From contig OZ004591.1 of assembly GCA_963924555.1 (NCBI GenBank), positions 1,116,001 through 1,180,000 on the forward strand: DNA of 64,000 nt, in the 5' to 3' direction. The translations under genes were made by a program, and so were the position numbers. The notes under the pieces were generated by a model. It saw only the letters and a program-made list of their open reading frames with translations. It was not told where the DNA came from and ran no database searches. Origin of the DNA: Crambe crambe. Its lineage: Eukaryota; Porifera; Demospongiae; Poecilosclerida; Crambeidae. Below are positions 15,201 to 28,627 of the stretch, piece by piece. Positions within the stretch are counted from its first letter, which is position 1. Each line of letters begins with the position of its first letter.

Positions 15201-18200
15201 CTTACATCATGTCTCTTTGGAACTGTTGAAACTTCCTCACTCTTAGATAAACTTTCATCACTTTCAGATAAGCTTTCATCACTTTCACTGGAAATTTCAC
15301 TTTCACTGGAACTTTCATATACACCCTCACTCTCACTTGCACGGTCTGAAATGCTGCATGTGGTATCTTCCATTGCAGTATCCATGCAGGTAGCCATCCT
15401 GAATTGCTGCAGAAAAATCTGTTTCTAGGGAGCTACCGCGCACGTTCTTATAACGCCCGTATAACGCCCGTATAACAAGCGTTGCACTGATTGCATCGGC
15501 GATTTTTTAATATACGGAAACGTTTCACATCCACGGCAGTACTATATTATCTATGATTAGAGTAATAGTGAGAAAGGTTTGATTTTATATACACTCTAAA
15601 GCTGAAATAACTGCTTTTTTTGTTGACCCTCACAGGTTCTGCTGACAGGGAACAGAATAGACAAGGGTGAATTGGACTTCTTGCTCCGCTTCCCCATCGT
15701 ACTCAACGTGGTCAGTCCTGTGGACTTCCTTTCCAACACCTCCTGGGGAGGCATCAAGGCTCTGGCTAACCTCGAACAGTTCAGGAATCTTGACAAAGAT
15801 ATTGAAGTATATAATTAGCTATGTTATATAATATTAAGGTTGCTTACAAGGAACTGTGTATAAAAATACCCAAAGCCAGTCTCTCTAAGATAGCCATGCT
15901 ATAGCTAACATTATTCTAATGGGAAGAACACATCAATGGTAGTACTGATATATAGGTTGCTTACAAGGAGCTGTTCACTAGAGCTATTATGTATAAAAAC
16001 ACCCAAAGCCAGTCTCTCTAAGATAGCCATGCTAGCTAGCATTATTCTAATGGGAAGGACACATCAATGATATATAGGTTGCTTACAAGGAGCTGTTCAC
16101 TAGAGCTATTGTGTATAAAAACACCCAAAGCCAGTCTCTCGTAAGATAGCCATGCTGACTATCAATAGCCAACATTATTTTAATGGGAAGAACACATCCA
16201 TAGTGGAAAAACTGATACTTTTGGAACCATTTGGTCAATAGAGAGGTGTTCAGGATTAATGCACATCTCTGGATATGGAAAAGTATGGTGTCCACATTGA
16301 AAATTTCCATATTTAATTGTGTGTTTATGTGCGATAGGGTTCTGCCAAGCGATGGAAGAAGTTCACAGACAGCGAGTGTCCAGAGAAGGAGAAGTTTCCA
16401 GGAGAGTGGAAGAATAAGAACTCTTTGCAGAAGCTTTGCATGATGAGAGCTCTCAGACCTGACAGAATGACTTATGCTGTCACGTGAGTCACTCTACAGT
16501 GCTTACGATGTTACAAGGGGTGTTGTAATTGTGATACCAGTGCTTGAACAGACACTGATGTTAGTCTGATGTATGACTGGATGACAATAATGGGGAATTT
16601 GAAATGTCCCCCCTATCAGGCTGTGTAGCTAATGATTCAGCCATGAGGAGCATACTATCTGATACATATAAGATATGCATCTTACTAGCTAGCTGTACTC
16701 CCTAAGCAATGCAGTTCATTTTTAAAAATCACTTCAGGATATATGTGGCTGAACAGCTGGGTTCAAGGTACGTGGAAAAGACGGTTATTCCCTTTGAGGA
16801 ATCGTTCAAAGAAACAGGGCCAGGTACTCCTGTCTTCTTCGTGCTGTCCCCTGGAGTGGACCCCCTGAAGGATGTGGAAGCTCTGGGAAAGAAGCTTGGC
16901 TACACAGTTGACAGTGGGAAGTTCCACAATGTCTCGTTGGGCCAGGGGCAAGAGGTGGTGGCTGAGAATGCACTGGATTTAGCATCCAAAAATGGACATT
17001 GGGTCATTCTCCAGGTACAGTAACTACTGTAATGATGTAGTATCTACACATGTTGTTGTTGTTGTTGTGGTGGTGGTGGTGGTGGTGGTGCTGCTGTTGT
17101 TGTTGTCATCATTGTCGTTGTCGTTGTTGTTGATGATGACGATGTCATGGATATGCTCGTTTGTTTGTTTGTTTGTTTCGTAGAATATTCATCTGGTTCA
17201 GAAGTGGCTGGCCAAGTTGGACAAGAAGCTGGAACAGACGAGTGTGGGGGGCAATGAGGAGTACAGAGTCTACATGTCGGCTGAGCCTGCAGCAGACCGA
17301 TCTGGCCACATCATCCCCCAGGGCATCTTGGAGTCCTCCATTAAGATCACCAACGAACCACCCACAGGGATGCATGCCAACCTCAACAAGGCCCTGGGAA
17401 ATTTCAACCAGGTGAGTAAGACATGATTGCAAACAGTAGCTATAACCAAACAACCAGATTTACACTTAGCTAAGCTTCTCCACAACATTTCACTGAGATC
17501 TAACCATGCACACTCTCTGCTGGTAACTACCACCTATCTTAATTAAAGGAGAAAGTTTAATATAGCAGTTAGCCAAAGGCCATTATCAAGGTGAGAGTGA
17601 AGGCAATAATTATTTTGGTGATGTGGGGATTATTATTGAAGGCAGCATGATAATTATTGATGTTTGTTCACACAAACTGCTACCTATAGGTAAAAGTACA
17701 GACTAACCCTACATGGCCTTTTTATTTAGCATAATTTTTTTTTTTCCCTATTAGCATTAAACATGCAATATCTGTACTGTTATCATTATTTCTTGTTGGA
17801 ATTCTACAGGACACCCTTGAGATGTGTTCACGAGAGAATGAGTTCAAGAGCATCCTCTTCTCATTGGTCTACTTCCACGCAGTAGTGGTGGAGAGGAGGA
17901 AGTTTGGCCCCCAGGGCTGGAACCGTTCTTATCCTTACAACACTGGTGACCTCACCATCAGTGTCAACGTCCTCTATAACTACTTGGAAGCTAATGCCAA
18001 GGTATGACGTGTACAAAGACTCAGAGCTATTTGTATTTGCCCTGGCATCTAAAAAGTAACTGAGACTTTTGATTGATAACCACCTGTAGGTTCCATGGAC
18101 TGACTTGCGTTACCTGTTTGGGGAGATTATGTATGGAGGCCACATCACAGACGACTGGGATCGCAGACTCTGCAGAACTTACCTGGAAGAATACATGAAG

Positions 18201-20069
18201 CCTGAACTAGTATGTAACAGCTATTAACTTACATTAACTTGTGTGCCTATGGCAACATAACAGCTATAACCAAATACAACCTGATTTACACTTAGCTAAG
18301 CTTCTCCACAACATTCCACTGAGATGCACTCTCTCTGCTGGTAACTACCACCTATTAATTAAAGGAGAAAGTTTAATATAGCAGTTAGCCAAAGGCCATT
18401 ATCAAGGTGAGAGTGAAGGCAATAATTATTTTGGTGATGTGGGGATGTTTTTAGAAGCTCCAATAAATGATACTCCAAATGGGACAAACCTCTCATGTCT
18501 AAAAGTACCTATGTACACTCTATACAAATCAACCTCCAAAAGAGGACAACCTCTCTCTATATACAAAGGATAAAAGGCTCGTGTGTCCATTATTCAGAGG
18601 TTTTACTCTACTTGAGGAATGAAAACCAGGTTATCAGTCAAGTACTGATATTGACTAAAATAACCACTCTCCTGACAAACACTTGATATCCTCATATCCC
18701 TGTATCCCTTCCTCTTATTTTAGTTGGAACATGAACTCATGTACGCTCCTGGTTTCCAATCCCCTCCCAACCTGGACTATGTTGGTTATTGTAACTATGT
18801 CGACGAGAGTCTCCCCCCTGAGACCCCCTACCTGTACGGACTGCATCCCAATGCCGAGATTGGTTTTCTGGCGCAGACCTCCGAACACATGTTCCAGACA
18901 GTGCTGGAAATGCAGCCAAGAGATGCGTCAGGAGGAGCTGGAGCTGGTGTCACCAGGGAGGAAAAGGTAGTTAACAGTTAAAGTTCTAGAATTACACCAA
19001 AGTAAACTATTCCCATGGAGTGCTGCTACACAGAGCTACTTAATAAGAATTCAATCATTCACATGTATCTGAAAGTGGAAATTGAACAACAGTTATTTTC
19101 AGAATTCTTTCTACTTTCTGAACCTAACAGGTCAAAACTCTGTTGGATGAGATTCTGGAGAAGCTTCCAGAACAGTTCAACATGTTTGAGCTGTTTGCCA
19201 AGGCAGAGGAGAAGACACCATATGTGCTGGTGGCCCTGCAGGAGTGCGAGAGGATGAACACACTTACCAGGGAGATGAGAAGGTCTCTGAAGGAGGTGGA
19301 CCTTGGACTCAAGGTAATGCTCAGGCAACCAAAATAAATAAATAAATAAATAGATACAGAGATAAATTAAACAAACAAACAAACAGACAAACAAACAAAT
19401 CTAATATTAAACCTAGCTACACAAAGGATTATCCTTATAATTCACTTATAGGGTGAGTTGACTATAACAGCAGATATGGAAGACCTCCAGACAGCTCTCT
19501 TTCTGGATAAAGTACCTGAATCCTGGTCCAAGCGTGCTTACCCATCTCTGGCCGGTCTGACAGCATGGTTTGCCGATCTCCTCCTCAGAATCCGAGAACT
19601 TGAAAACTGGGTTTCCGACTTCAACCTACCAAGTTGCATCTGGTTGGGAGGCTTCTTCAACCCTCAGTCTTTCCTCACTGCCATCATGCAGTCCATGGCT
19701 CGCAAGAACGAGTGGCCGCTGGACAAAATGTGCCTCCAGTGCGATGTGACCAAAAAGAACCGCGAGGATTTCAGCAGCCCCCCTCGAGAGGGGGCATACA
19801 TCCACGGTCTGTTCATGGAGGGGGCTAGATGGGACACAGGTACTGGTCTCATTCAAGAGTCTCAACTGAAGGACCTGACTCCCACCATGCCTGTGATATT
19901 CATCAAGGCCATACCTGTGGACAAGATGGAGACTAAGAACATGTACGAGTGTCCGGTGTACAAGACACGCACGCGAGGTCCTACCTACGTCTGGACCTTC
20001 AACCTGAAGACAAAGGAGAAGCCAGCTAAGTGGGTTATAGCCGGAGTTTGCCTTCTCCTCATGGTGTAA
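201..20069 (+). CDS. DNAH9/11/17: Axonemal outer-arm dynein heavy chain, DNAH9/11/17 (beta) type; 5'-partial, AAA2 to C-terminus
   Basis: ATP-driven motor subunit of ciliary outer dynein arms. I see 31 exons: 201-356, 500-749, 1117-1244, 1448-1596, 1675-1813, 1897-2043, 2281-2454, 2796-3283, 3583-3811, 3931-4092, 4341-4534, 4999-5161, 5395-5829, 6191-6319, 6522-6662, 6737-7387, 7770-7965, 8020-8132, 8318-8676, 8923-9127, 9360-9665, 9981-10151, 15636-15806, 16338-16483, 16738-17014, 17184-17411, 17810-18001, 18090-18209, 18724-18966, 19131-19313, 19452-20069. They total 2420 codons plus a stop in one frame. Walker A motifs GNAGTGKS (AAA2), GNAGCGKT (AAA3) and GVGGSGKQ (AAA4) are intact. The stalk coiled coil and microtubule-binding region lie at about 6563-8000. 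The C-terminal run with the [10 protein letters not shown] motif is typical of DNAH9/11/17. The tail and AAA1 lie left of the window. Which of the three vertebrate paralogues is closest cannot be decided by eye. Confidence 0.95.
861..1059. mobile_element. Foldback/MITE-like inverted repeat in dynein intron
   Basis: Arms 861-924 and 996-1059 are inverted copies of each other, 64 bp with two mismatches by my reading, around a 71-bp spacer. There is no coding capacity. A degraded relative of the arm sequence (core ttgagaaagttatagcagt) is at 46227-46345, so this is a dispersed family. Confidence 0.75.
4571..4960. repeat. Pyrimidine-rich (CCCTCTCCC)-type simple repeat in dynein intron
   Basis: About 390 bp of almost pure C/T on the plus strand, built from ccctccctctctcc-like units. 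It lies just 5' of the splice acceptor of the AAA4 exon (4999) and may act as an oversized polypyrimidine tract. Long Pro/Ser/Leu open frames across it are compositional artefacts. Confidence 0.85.
6362..6515. repeat. Pyrimidine-rich tandem repeat, about 30-bp unit, before a splice acceptor
   Basis: Four to five imperfect copies of a unit like tcctcttcctgtccctccc lie directly upstream of the acceptor at 6521. This resembles the tract at 4571-4960. Confidence 0.75.
7388..7769. other. Dynein intron, nothing recognised
   Basis: Ordinary intron between the stalk exons 6737-7387 and 7770-7965. I see no repeat, RNA gene or open frame worth calling. Confidence 0.6.
10172..10178. repeat. Left target-site duplication of P-like element
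   Basis: ATTAGAG immediately precedes the left terminal inverted repeat and recurs at 15556-15562 just after the right one. P elements usually give 8 bp; here 7 bp match exactly. Confidence 0.8.
10179..10213 (+). repeat. Left terminal inverted repeat of the P-like element (35 bp)
   Basis: Identical, as reverse complement, to 15521-15555. Partial similarity continues inward (gtatacg against ccgtatat). Confidence 0.93.
10887..13629 (+). CDS. P-element/THAP9-family transposase, 804 aa, intact
   Basis: Catalyses cut-and-paste transposition. Six exons: 10887-12264, 12365-12636, 12691-12846, 12902-13090, 13147-13276, 13340-13629, totalling 2415 nt in one frame. Family blocks are visible in order: [10 protein letters not shown] and [20 protein letters not shown] followed by [10 protein letters not shown] (first catalytic Asp region), [36 protein letters not shown], and the C-terminal [17 protein letters not shown] with DNPT. 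The N-terminal third is basic, then carries a Cys-rich stretch (C-x8-C spacing followed by CKSC) and a coiled coil. I do not see a canonical C2CH THAP finger. Start is the first ATG after a run of stops. No internal stop or frameshift was found, so the protein could be functional. Confidence 0.9.
13697..13979. mobile_element. MITE nested inside the P-like element
   Basis: Starts CAGGGGTGG and ends with its reverse complement CCACCCCTG. It is flanked by a 5-bp direct repeat TACAT (13692-13696 and 13980-13984). The interior is about 280 bp with no open frame, and it lies between the two element genes. Confidence 0.7.
14057..15397 (-). CDS. Second gene of the P-like element, 409 aa, function unknown
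   Basis: Two exons, 15206-15397 and 14057-15094, join in phase 0 across a GT-AG intron to give 409 residues. The N-terminus is very acidic and serine-rich, with repeated [14 protein letters not shown] units at residues about 20-55. The rest is basic and helical, with a central block [20 protein letters not shown] followed by KLLKKAKK and conserved Cys, His and Trp residues. It is convergent with the transposase and lies wholly within the terminal repeats. I recognise no enzyme domain. It could be a DNA-binding or regulatory accessory protein; that is inference. Confidence 0.75.
15521..15555 (-). repeat. Right terminal inverted repeat of the P-like element (35 bp)
   Basis: Perfect reverse complement of 10179-10213, followed by the second ATTAGAG copy at 15556-15562. 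Confidence 0.93.
15837..16200. repeat. Three-copy tandem repeat, about 120-bp unit, in dynein intron
   Basis: Units start with ggttgcttacaaggagctgt at about 15837, 15955 and 16077. Each continues through aaacacccaaagccagtctc to aatgggaag-acacatc. The copies differ by small indels. Confidence 0.8.
17041..17140. repeat. (GTT/GGT)n simple repeat in dynein intron
   Basis: Runs of gttgttgtt and ggtggtggt, followed by a gtttgtttgttt run directly before the acceptor at 17183. Confidence 0.8.
17431..17637. repeat. Duplicated intron segment, copy 1
   Basis: About 200 bp starting near agctataaccaaa and ending gatgtggggat. A second copy lies in the next-but-one dynein intron at 18257-18447, same orientation, with small indels. 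Confidence 0.8.
18257..18447. repeat. Duplicated intron segment, copy 2
   Basis: Same sequence as 17431-17637 with small differences. It is followed by a fragment of the dispersed CAGTGGAAC-family repeat (about 18475-18605, text like ccaaaagaggacaacctctc). Confidence 0.8.
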
Positions 20070-20631
20070 CATTGAAACTACCTTTTGTACTTTAATTAAG
20101 AAAGAAACTAAAACTGAGTAAAGATTATCTTATAGCTACTAGAGCAACTGAGTCACTTGAACAAGTAGAGAACTTAAAAACTGAGTTTATTGAACCATGT
20201 TGTTCATTATTAATTTTTATTGAAGGCTACTGTATGTACATATTAAAAATGCAATACATTATGAGGCAAGTGGCATGCTCAGTTCAAACTAACTCAATTT
20301 ATAGAACAGAGTGTGTATACTTCACTTGTACATGTCTTTAAGCAATCTGCTGATTACAACCTAATTACAACCTAGCAAACCTTTCACATTATTAGAGATC
20401 AATTTGAGTGTCATGCATATCAAGTGTGCAGCCTTATCTTAACCCAACATCTTAACCCAACAGTCCCAGTTCTTATGGTTCCCAAAGAAACAAACCCGTG
20501 TAAAAGAAGTACCTCCAGCAACTCTATAAAGCAGTTCGAGCAGCTTGAAGACTTCATGACCAGTGTGTGTAGACAGTTATGCTGCAAGCTTATTATATGC
20601 CTGAATATTATACATCAAATTTGACGGATTT
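20070..20631. other. Intergenic spacer between convergent dynein and TBCC genes
   Basis: Holds the two 3' untranslated regions, AT-rich. No open frame, RNA gene or repeat recognised. Confidence 0.6.
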
Positions 20632-22275
20632 TTAGTCAGAGAAGATGGTTCTTTTGTCCTCTGGTAGGACTATCCAGTTTGGTGAAGGGTCTTTAGAAGC
20701 CAGCCAGTTGAAATCATTCACTTTATCCCAGTTGTTCGTACTTTGGTCTAGACCTGATTGCTGGAGTAAAGATGCAAAAGAAAAGCTCCTTCTCCCCTTT
20801 CACTATCCACCATAAAAAACATACCTCATAGTGACTCTGTATGTCAGGATAGGTCCACACATAGGGTGCAAAGGTGAGTTGCTTGCTGTCCTCGATGACG
20901 GCAGAGGAGGTGACATGGAGATAGAACTGTGAAGAGGTAGTGGAGTGGACACGCAGTTGCTGGCATGCCACCACGAACACACAGTCAGAGCAATGCTCTA
21001 TGAAGATGGAGCTGCACACTGGACCACAAAGCACCCTACAATTGTGCAATTGTCAAGAGGTTAGAGGTCAGCTGCTACTGTGGATGAGCAAGGGATGCCA
21101 CCACAAATACACAGTCAGAGCAGTGCTCTATGAAGATGGATGGCATTACACGCTGGACCACAAAGCACCCTACAATCATGCAATTGTCAGAGGTTAGAGG
21201 TCAGCTCTGCTGCTATGTGAGCAAGGGAGAAACGCAAGACTGCAGCTATTTCCAACCATTAATATTGAGCTTGCCTATATTAGTGCCATGATATTGCCCC
21301 AAGGAAATATTACATTTTTGCTTATGGCAAATTGGATTTCTTTCAGCTCTACTTTATTGCCAACTGCATAATCCCTGTGCCCACTTACTTGCAGCCGTTG
21401 ATGTTGGTCATGAGGAGTGTACTAGGAGTCCCAAATAGCCTGACTTCACACTCCTTCAGGCTTGACAAGTGCACATCTTGACCTTTAACCTCATCAGACT
21501 GGCAAAATAAAGTCCCTGATCCAGATTACTTTCAAGCACTCCACTCCAATCACTCACTCACCTTCAACTCCAGTTTCTCCTTCTCCTTGTCCTTGACCAT
21601 TTTGCTGTTTGTATCAGCAGCAGAGGCAGCTGCTGCAGGGGTCTGCTCCATCTTTGCCTCCTTTGGCTCCGGTTTGCTGGCAACCTCCTTTTTCCTTGAG
21701 CGGAAAGCAAACTTCTTCCTTGGTAGCAGCTGGTCTTGCTTGGAGTTAATCAGTATCAAAAGATCAGTAAGTTGCTAAGGGAGGGAGGGGGTGAGGGAGG
21801 GGGTAAGGAGAGATAAGAATCATAAGATAGTGTCTTAATGATAAAGCAATAGCAACTTACTTCCTGGGCTAATTTGAGGACATACTTAGACAGGAATAGT
21901 GATGAATCTGAGAGATATTTTCTCAGGATTTGGCACTCGGAATTGACCTTTTCAAAATGAGAAGGAAGTTGTTCCTTGGGCAGGTTCTCTGCCACTTCTA
22001 GTAGTGAACAAACAGCTGCAGAAAGGGAAGCAATCGTGAAGTAATATTGGGGAGGGGGACTGAAGGAAGGGTGGAGAAAAAGAAGGGAGGAGGGAAAAGG
22101 AGATGGAAGGAGAGAGTCTAGACTTGCCATTTTTCTTTGATTCAAACTCCCGATTGAAGTGCTCTGAGGTCTCTTCCACCTTCTTCTCTTCTTGTCTCTT
22201 CGCTTTCTGTTGCTCCAAGGCAGAGCGGCGAGCTTCATCTCTCTCTTTCAGGCTATCAGGAAAGTGAGTAGACAT
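20632..22275 (-). CDS. TBCC: Tubulin-folding cofactor C
   Basis: Acts in the tubulin heterodimer assembly pathway as the cofactor that stimulates GTP hydrolysis and dimer release. Six exons on the minus strand: 22128-22275, 21861-22015, 21562-21774, 21389-21498, 20825-21035, 20632-20760, totalling 966 nt (321 aa; human is about 346). The N-terminal spectrin-like helical part contains LPRKKFAFRSR, matching the PKKRFAFK block of the family. The C-CAP/TBCC beta-helix domain follows with LCGPVCSSIFIEHCSDC, VACQQLRVHST, FAPYVWTYP and LDQSTNNWDKVNDFNWLA. The catalytic arginine of the QLRxH motif is present. Intron 1 uses a GC donor (ATG|GCAAGT). The intron 5' of exon 5 holds a partial copy of that exon. 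Confidence 0.95.
21093..21229 (-). repeat. Partial duplication of TBCC exon 5 with its acceptor region
   Basis: The segment around 20963-21090, which includes the 3' splice site and first third of exon 5, is repeated head-to-tail at 21093-21229 with a few substitutions and a small indel. The copy has no full exon and is not needed for the coding frame. Confidence 0.75.
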
Positions 22276-22476
22276 TGGAGAGAAAGGGTCGTCAACACTA
22301 AAAGTAAGAATAAGTTTTGAAAGATGGAGTTCATAATTTTTCGACCCGTACCCACAAGCTACGCACTCGATAAGAAACTATGCGCATGCTCAATGCCAAA
22401 AATCTTCATAATTCACTGAAAAAATAATTGTGAGGGAAATGGTTCTAAAAAGATTAATAAATGTCAGCTTGTCAAT

Positions 22477-25382
22477 TCAAACAGTACTAGGTTTGAGAAC
22501 AATTTCTTTGGTAGCTGGTCCAACAACTATTTCTCTCTGTGGGACGAACTCTTGCTGAAGAGACAGCGAATATTTAGTCATATCGACCCCCAACTCCTGC
22601 AGCTTTTCAAGGAATCTAGTCTTCTGCCCATGCTCCAACTTCTCCATCTCCACTTGCAATTCCACCTAAGACATCACAAATAACAGTGATATGATTTGAA
22701 AGAAAGAGGACAAACCTCTCAACAAAGGACAATCCTTTGGAATGTACTCTATACTAAATAATCACAACCTCGACAAAAGGCTGGGTCCCAATTATTTGGA
22801 GGTTGTTTTTAAATACCACTCAAAATACCTACTCACTTCTTTGGTTTCCTTTTTGAGTTTTTGCTCATGAACAAGTCTCTGTTTGTCCAAATTGGTTGCT
22901 CGTCTCAATTTCTGTACTTCCTGCTTGTGGTCTTGCACCTTCCGCTCCATTTCTTGCTCTAAAGATAAAAAAAGGAAGTGTTTGATAAATACTATTGCAA
23001 TGGAAAGGGCCCCACTATAGGAGTCTTTGCAGTGGTGATTCAAGGATCGTGACCACTCATATGCATTAATAAGGAGAGCTCTCTATCAGAACTTTCCACT
23101 GCAATAAAAGCACCTCTAATTAATTAGGACACCTTTATATCAGGACACTTCTTTCTATAATCAGGACACTTCTCTATGATCAGGACATTTTTATCAAAGA
23201 TCATGAGGAGCTTTCACTTAGTCTAAACTCTTCAGGCAAAAATACAACTAACTGAGTTTTGTTCTTTTCTTCTCCCTCTGCAGTTTGAATTTCTGAAGGA
23301 CCTGCTCTTTTTCCTCTGCCTCTGTATTGAGACGAATATGTGTCCTTGTCTGTACGGCCTTGTCATGGGTCTCTTGCAGGGAGACTGATGCCTCATACCC
23401 ACGGTATACCACCTTGGTGATGTTGTAACCAATCAACTGGGATCGGTGGGTTAATTGTTTGTATGAGTCCATACTATTGAGGTCGTGGGTCTGCTGGATA
23501 AACTCTTCATAACTGCAAGATGAGTAGTCACAATAATCACACCACTTGATAATTGAGTACAAAGGTCAAAGTACTTGATAATTGAGTATAAAAGTCAAAG
23601 TATCGATACTTACTTCCTCTGAGATGCAAATGTCACGATATCTGATTGGACAGCATTGATGAAGTCAGCAATAGGATCGTGAGTGGCATTCAGCTGCAGC
23701 AAACATAACATTATCACTGAGTAGTCAAAAGTAACACTAACAAGTCACATGATATAATAGTCATGATATAACCCTATCACCAACACGGTATATGTAACAC
23801 AGTGTAGCACTTTATCATATAATCATGATGGATTCATAACATGATAATTATAGGGGAAACATTTCCGTGAAATAACAGAAGTTTCTTGAGAGATGTATAG
23901 CTCTCCAATACATATATCATAATATAGCAACAAAATGATTTTATCAGCGAGTTAAGGCTTGAAGTGTTGAGCTATAGTAATTGATGAATATCTAAAATCC
24001 CCGAGTTGATAGAGTAGTCTATGATCTACTCTAGCTGAGTAATATGGATATCAAATACGTATTATCGAGAGAAAAAATGGCTTCCAATAATTGAGTTAGT
24101 TGAGTGCTGTGCTCCGCAGTGTCTCCTTTCTCATCAACTCTTTTGAGGATTGACGAGTACAAAAGAGTAGCTGGTAAAATTTGGAGTGGATTTATCTAAC
24201 TGTAGCTTGGAGATATGGTTGTCTAAGAAGAAGAGGAGAAGAAGAATCCAGCGATTTACCTGCTTGCTGTATTTCTGAAATGGTAAGCTCCCACATCCTG
24301 AAACTTGGTCTGCACTTTGTAGTAGGGCTGGATAATCATTCACAGTAGCTTTTGTTAGGTCTAAGTGGTGGAACTAGAATTTCACTTTGTATTAGTCTAT
24401 AGGCGGCGCGCACAGCCGTCCGCGTCATCCCTACATAGAGAGAGCTACTGCTCTCTCTGATAATATGAACTTATCCTATCACCAATAATGACATGTAACA
24501 CTTTACCATTGTCTCCACGTCTTTTAACTGATAAAAGAGCATGAGTTTGACTGTGATGAGGGTGTCGTCATTGGTTCGAACGTCTTTCACATTGCAGTAG
24601 ATTTGAGAAGGTACATGGAGAAGTTTAGTGAACTTTGATCTCTGAGGGATGAATCGGCCAGGATTGGAAGGGTCAGAACCATGCCACACAAAGTCGTGCA
24701 ACCTTTAAGATAAAGAACAACAACATAATCAGGGTTCTTGAGAGGCTCCCTAGGTTCACAATTTGTTTATCGGTTGTCTATCTGGACTAAATTCAGAGCT
24801 ACCCACCATTCATGAGCGTTGGGTACAAAGATGGTGGGTCCTCGTACAATCCTCTTCTCGATTTTATCGTCTTGTTGCTTGTACACGACTATCAAGTGGT
24901 TGGCATCCAACTTGATGGCGTCCACTACCTGAATGGTCTCAATCTCCAACTTGTTGTGAAACTTCTCAAGTGGTCTGAATAAATAAAACATGTACAATCA
25001 CCCACAAAATACTTGAATACGCGGTCATTTTAACCACACCACAGATATGCCTGTACTTAAGACACTGCCTTAGGCAAGGAGCTATCATAGCTAGCTAGAC
25101 TTCTTACCCTGGAATATTTTCTTTATGGCCATCTTTGTACTTCACTATCATGTATTGGTCTTGGCTCGCTACGTAGCGCCTCAGATGCTCTATATCTTCT
25201 CTCACAGACTTCCATACCTGTCGATATTAAAAGAAGCTAGGTAGCTCTGCGTGCTCAAAAACGCACACACAGAAGTATATTAGCTAGTGACTTACTCTTG
25301 CAGGACCCACTATCAGCCTCCCTTGTCCTTGCGGGTTGAAGATTAAAGCTTGTTCTCCGTCCACTATAGTGACAAAAGTCAT
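22477..25382 (-). CDS. Vault-shoulder/SPFH-like coiled-coil protein, paralogue A, 403 aa
   Basis: Eight exons: 25296-25382, 25108-25217, 24807-24974, 24507-24702, 23614-23693, 23253-23512, 22837-22958, 22477-22665, totalling 1212 nt. The N-terminus (residues 1-110) is beta-rich with VGP/RGP turns resembling vault-protein repeats. Residues about 110-270 fit an SPFH/band-7 pattern: VRTNDDTLITVKLMLFYQL, then HDPIADFINAVQSDI and a long helix. Residues 270-370 form a charged coiled coil rich in K, E and Q. The end is IVVGPATKEIVLKPSTV. No signal peptide or membrane segment is visible. It resembles the shoulder-plus-cap-helix part of major vault protein but lacks the full set of vault repeats. Function unknown; the relationship is inferred from pattern only. 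It is a tandem copy of the gene at 25613-28467. Confidence 0.85.
23986..24464 (-). mobile_element. Dispersed repeat copy 1 (MITE/SINE-size), in intron of paralogue A
   Basis: The same sequence in opposite orientation lies at 51601-52158. Shared ends are ctaaa(a)tccccgagt and gtcatccctacatagag. The interior includes a GC-rich block (24397-24425) unlike its AT-rich surroundings. No coding capacity. Confidence 0.8.
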
Positions 25383-25612
25383 TTTGCTTTCCACTGCATG
25401 CACTGTACATGTAGATGTAGATGTCTGGTAAACGCCCAATCTTTATGATTAAGCTTACGTCACTTCCGTTATCAAGAATTAATTTTTTATATTCAGCAAT
25501 GAAAAAAAAAAAGGTATTAAAAAAAATAAACGTCTGGCTAGCTACTTCACTTCAAAGAATTGAGTCCATGATATAATAAAGATTGTGCCTTGTCCAAAGT
25601 CTCAAAATCAAG

Positions 25613-28467
<2,855 letters not shown>

Positions 28468-28627
28468 TTCTACTAGCAGAGAAGATCTCGAAAGCTTCGC
28501 CCCTTTATCCCAGGATGGGCGTGACCATTCAGTCAATTAATTGGTAATGATCGGATGATCGTTGCCAATGCAAACCTCCATTAGTGAAACTTTAATGAGA
28601 TATACACCATGATAATTGAAAAAAAGA

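Larger units (their letters stand above)
10179..15555 (+). mobile_element. Complete P-element-like DNA transposon (5377 bp) inside a dynein intron
   Basis: The element is bounded by perfect 35-bp terminal inverted repeats (10179-10213 and 15521-15555), which start CATAGATAATATAGTACTGC, and by a 7-bp direct duplication ATTAGAG. It carries a spliced transposase gene on the plus strand (10887-13629) and a convergent spliced second gene on the minus strand (14057-15397), with a small MITE between them (13697-13979). Short repeats of the form cgtataacgccc lie inside the right end (about 15448-15470). It sits between dynein exons 9981-10151 and 15636-15806, whose reading phase is preserved, so removal with the intron leaves dynein intact. 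Perfect ends and open frames point to recent insertion. Confidence 0.93.
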
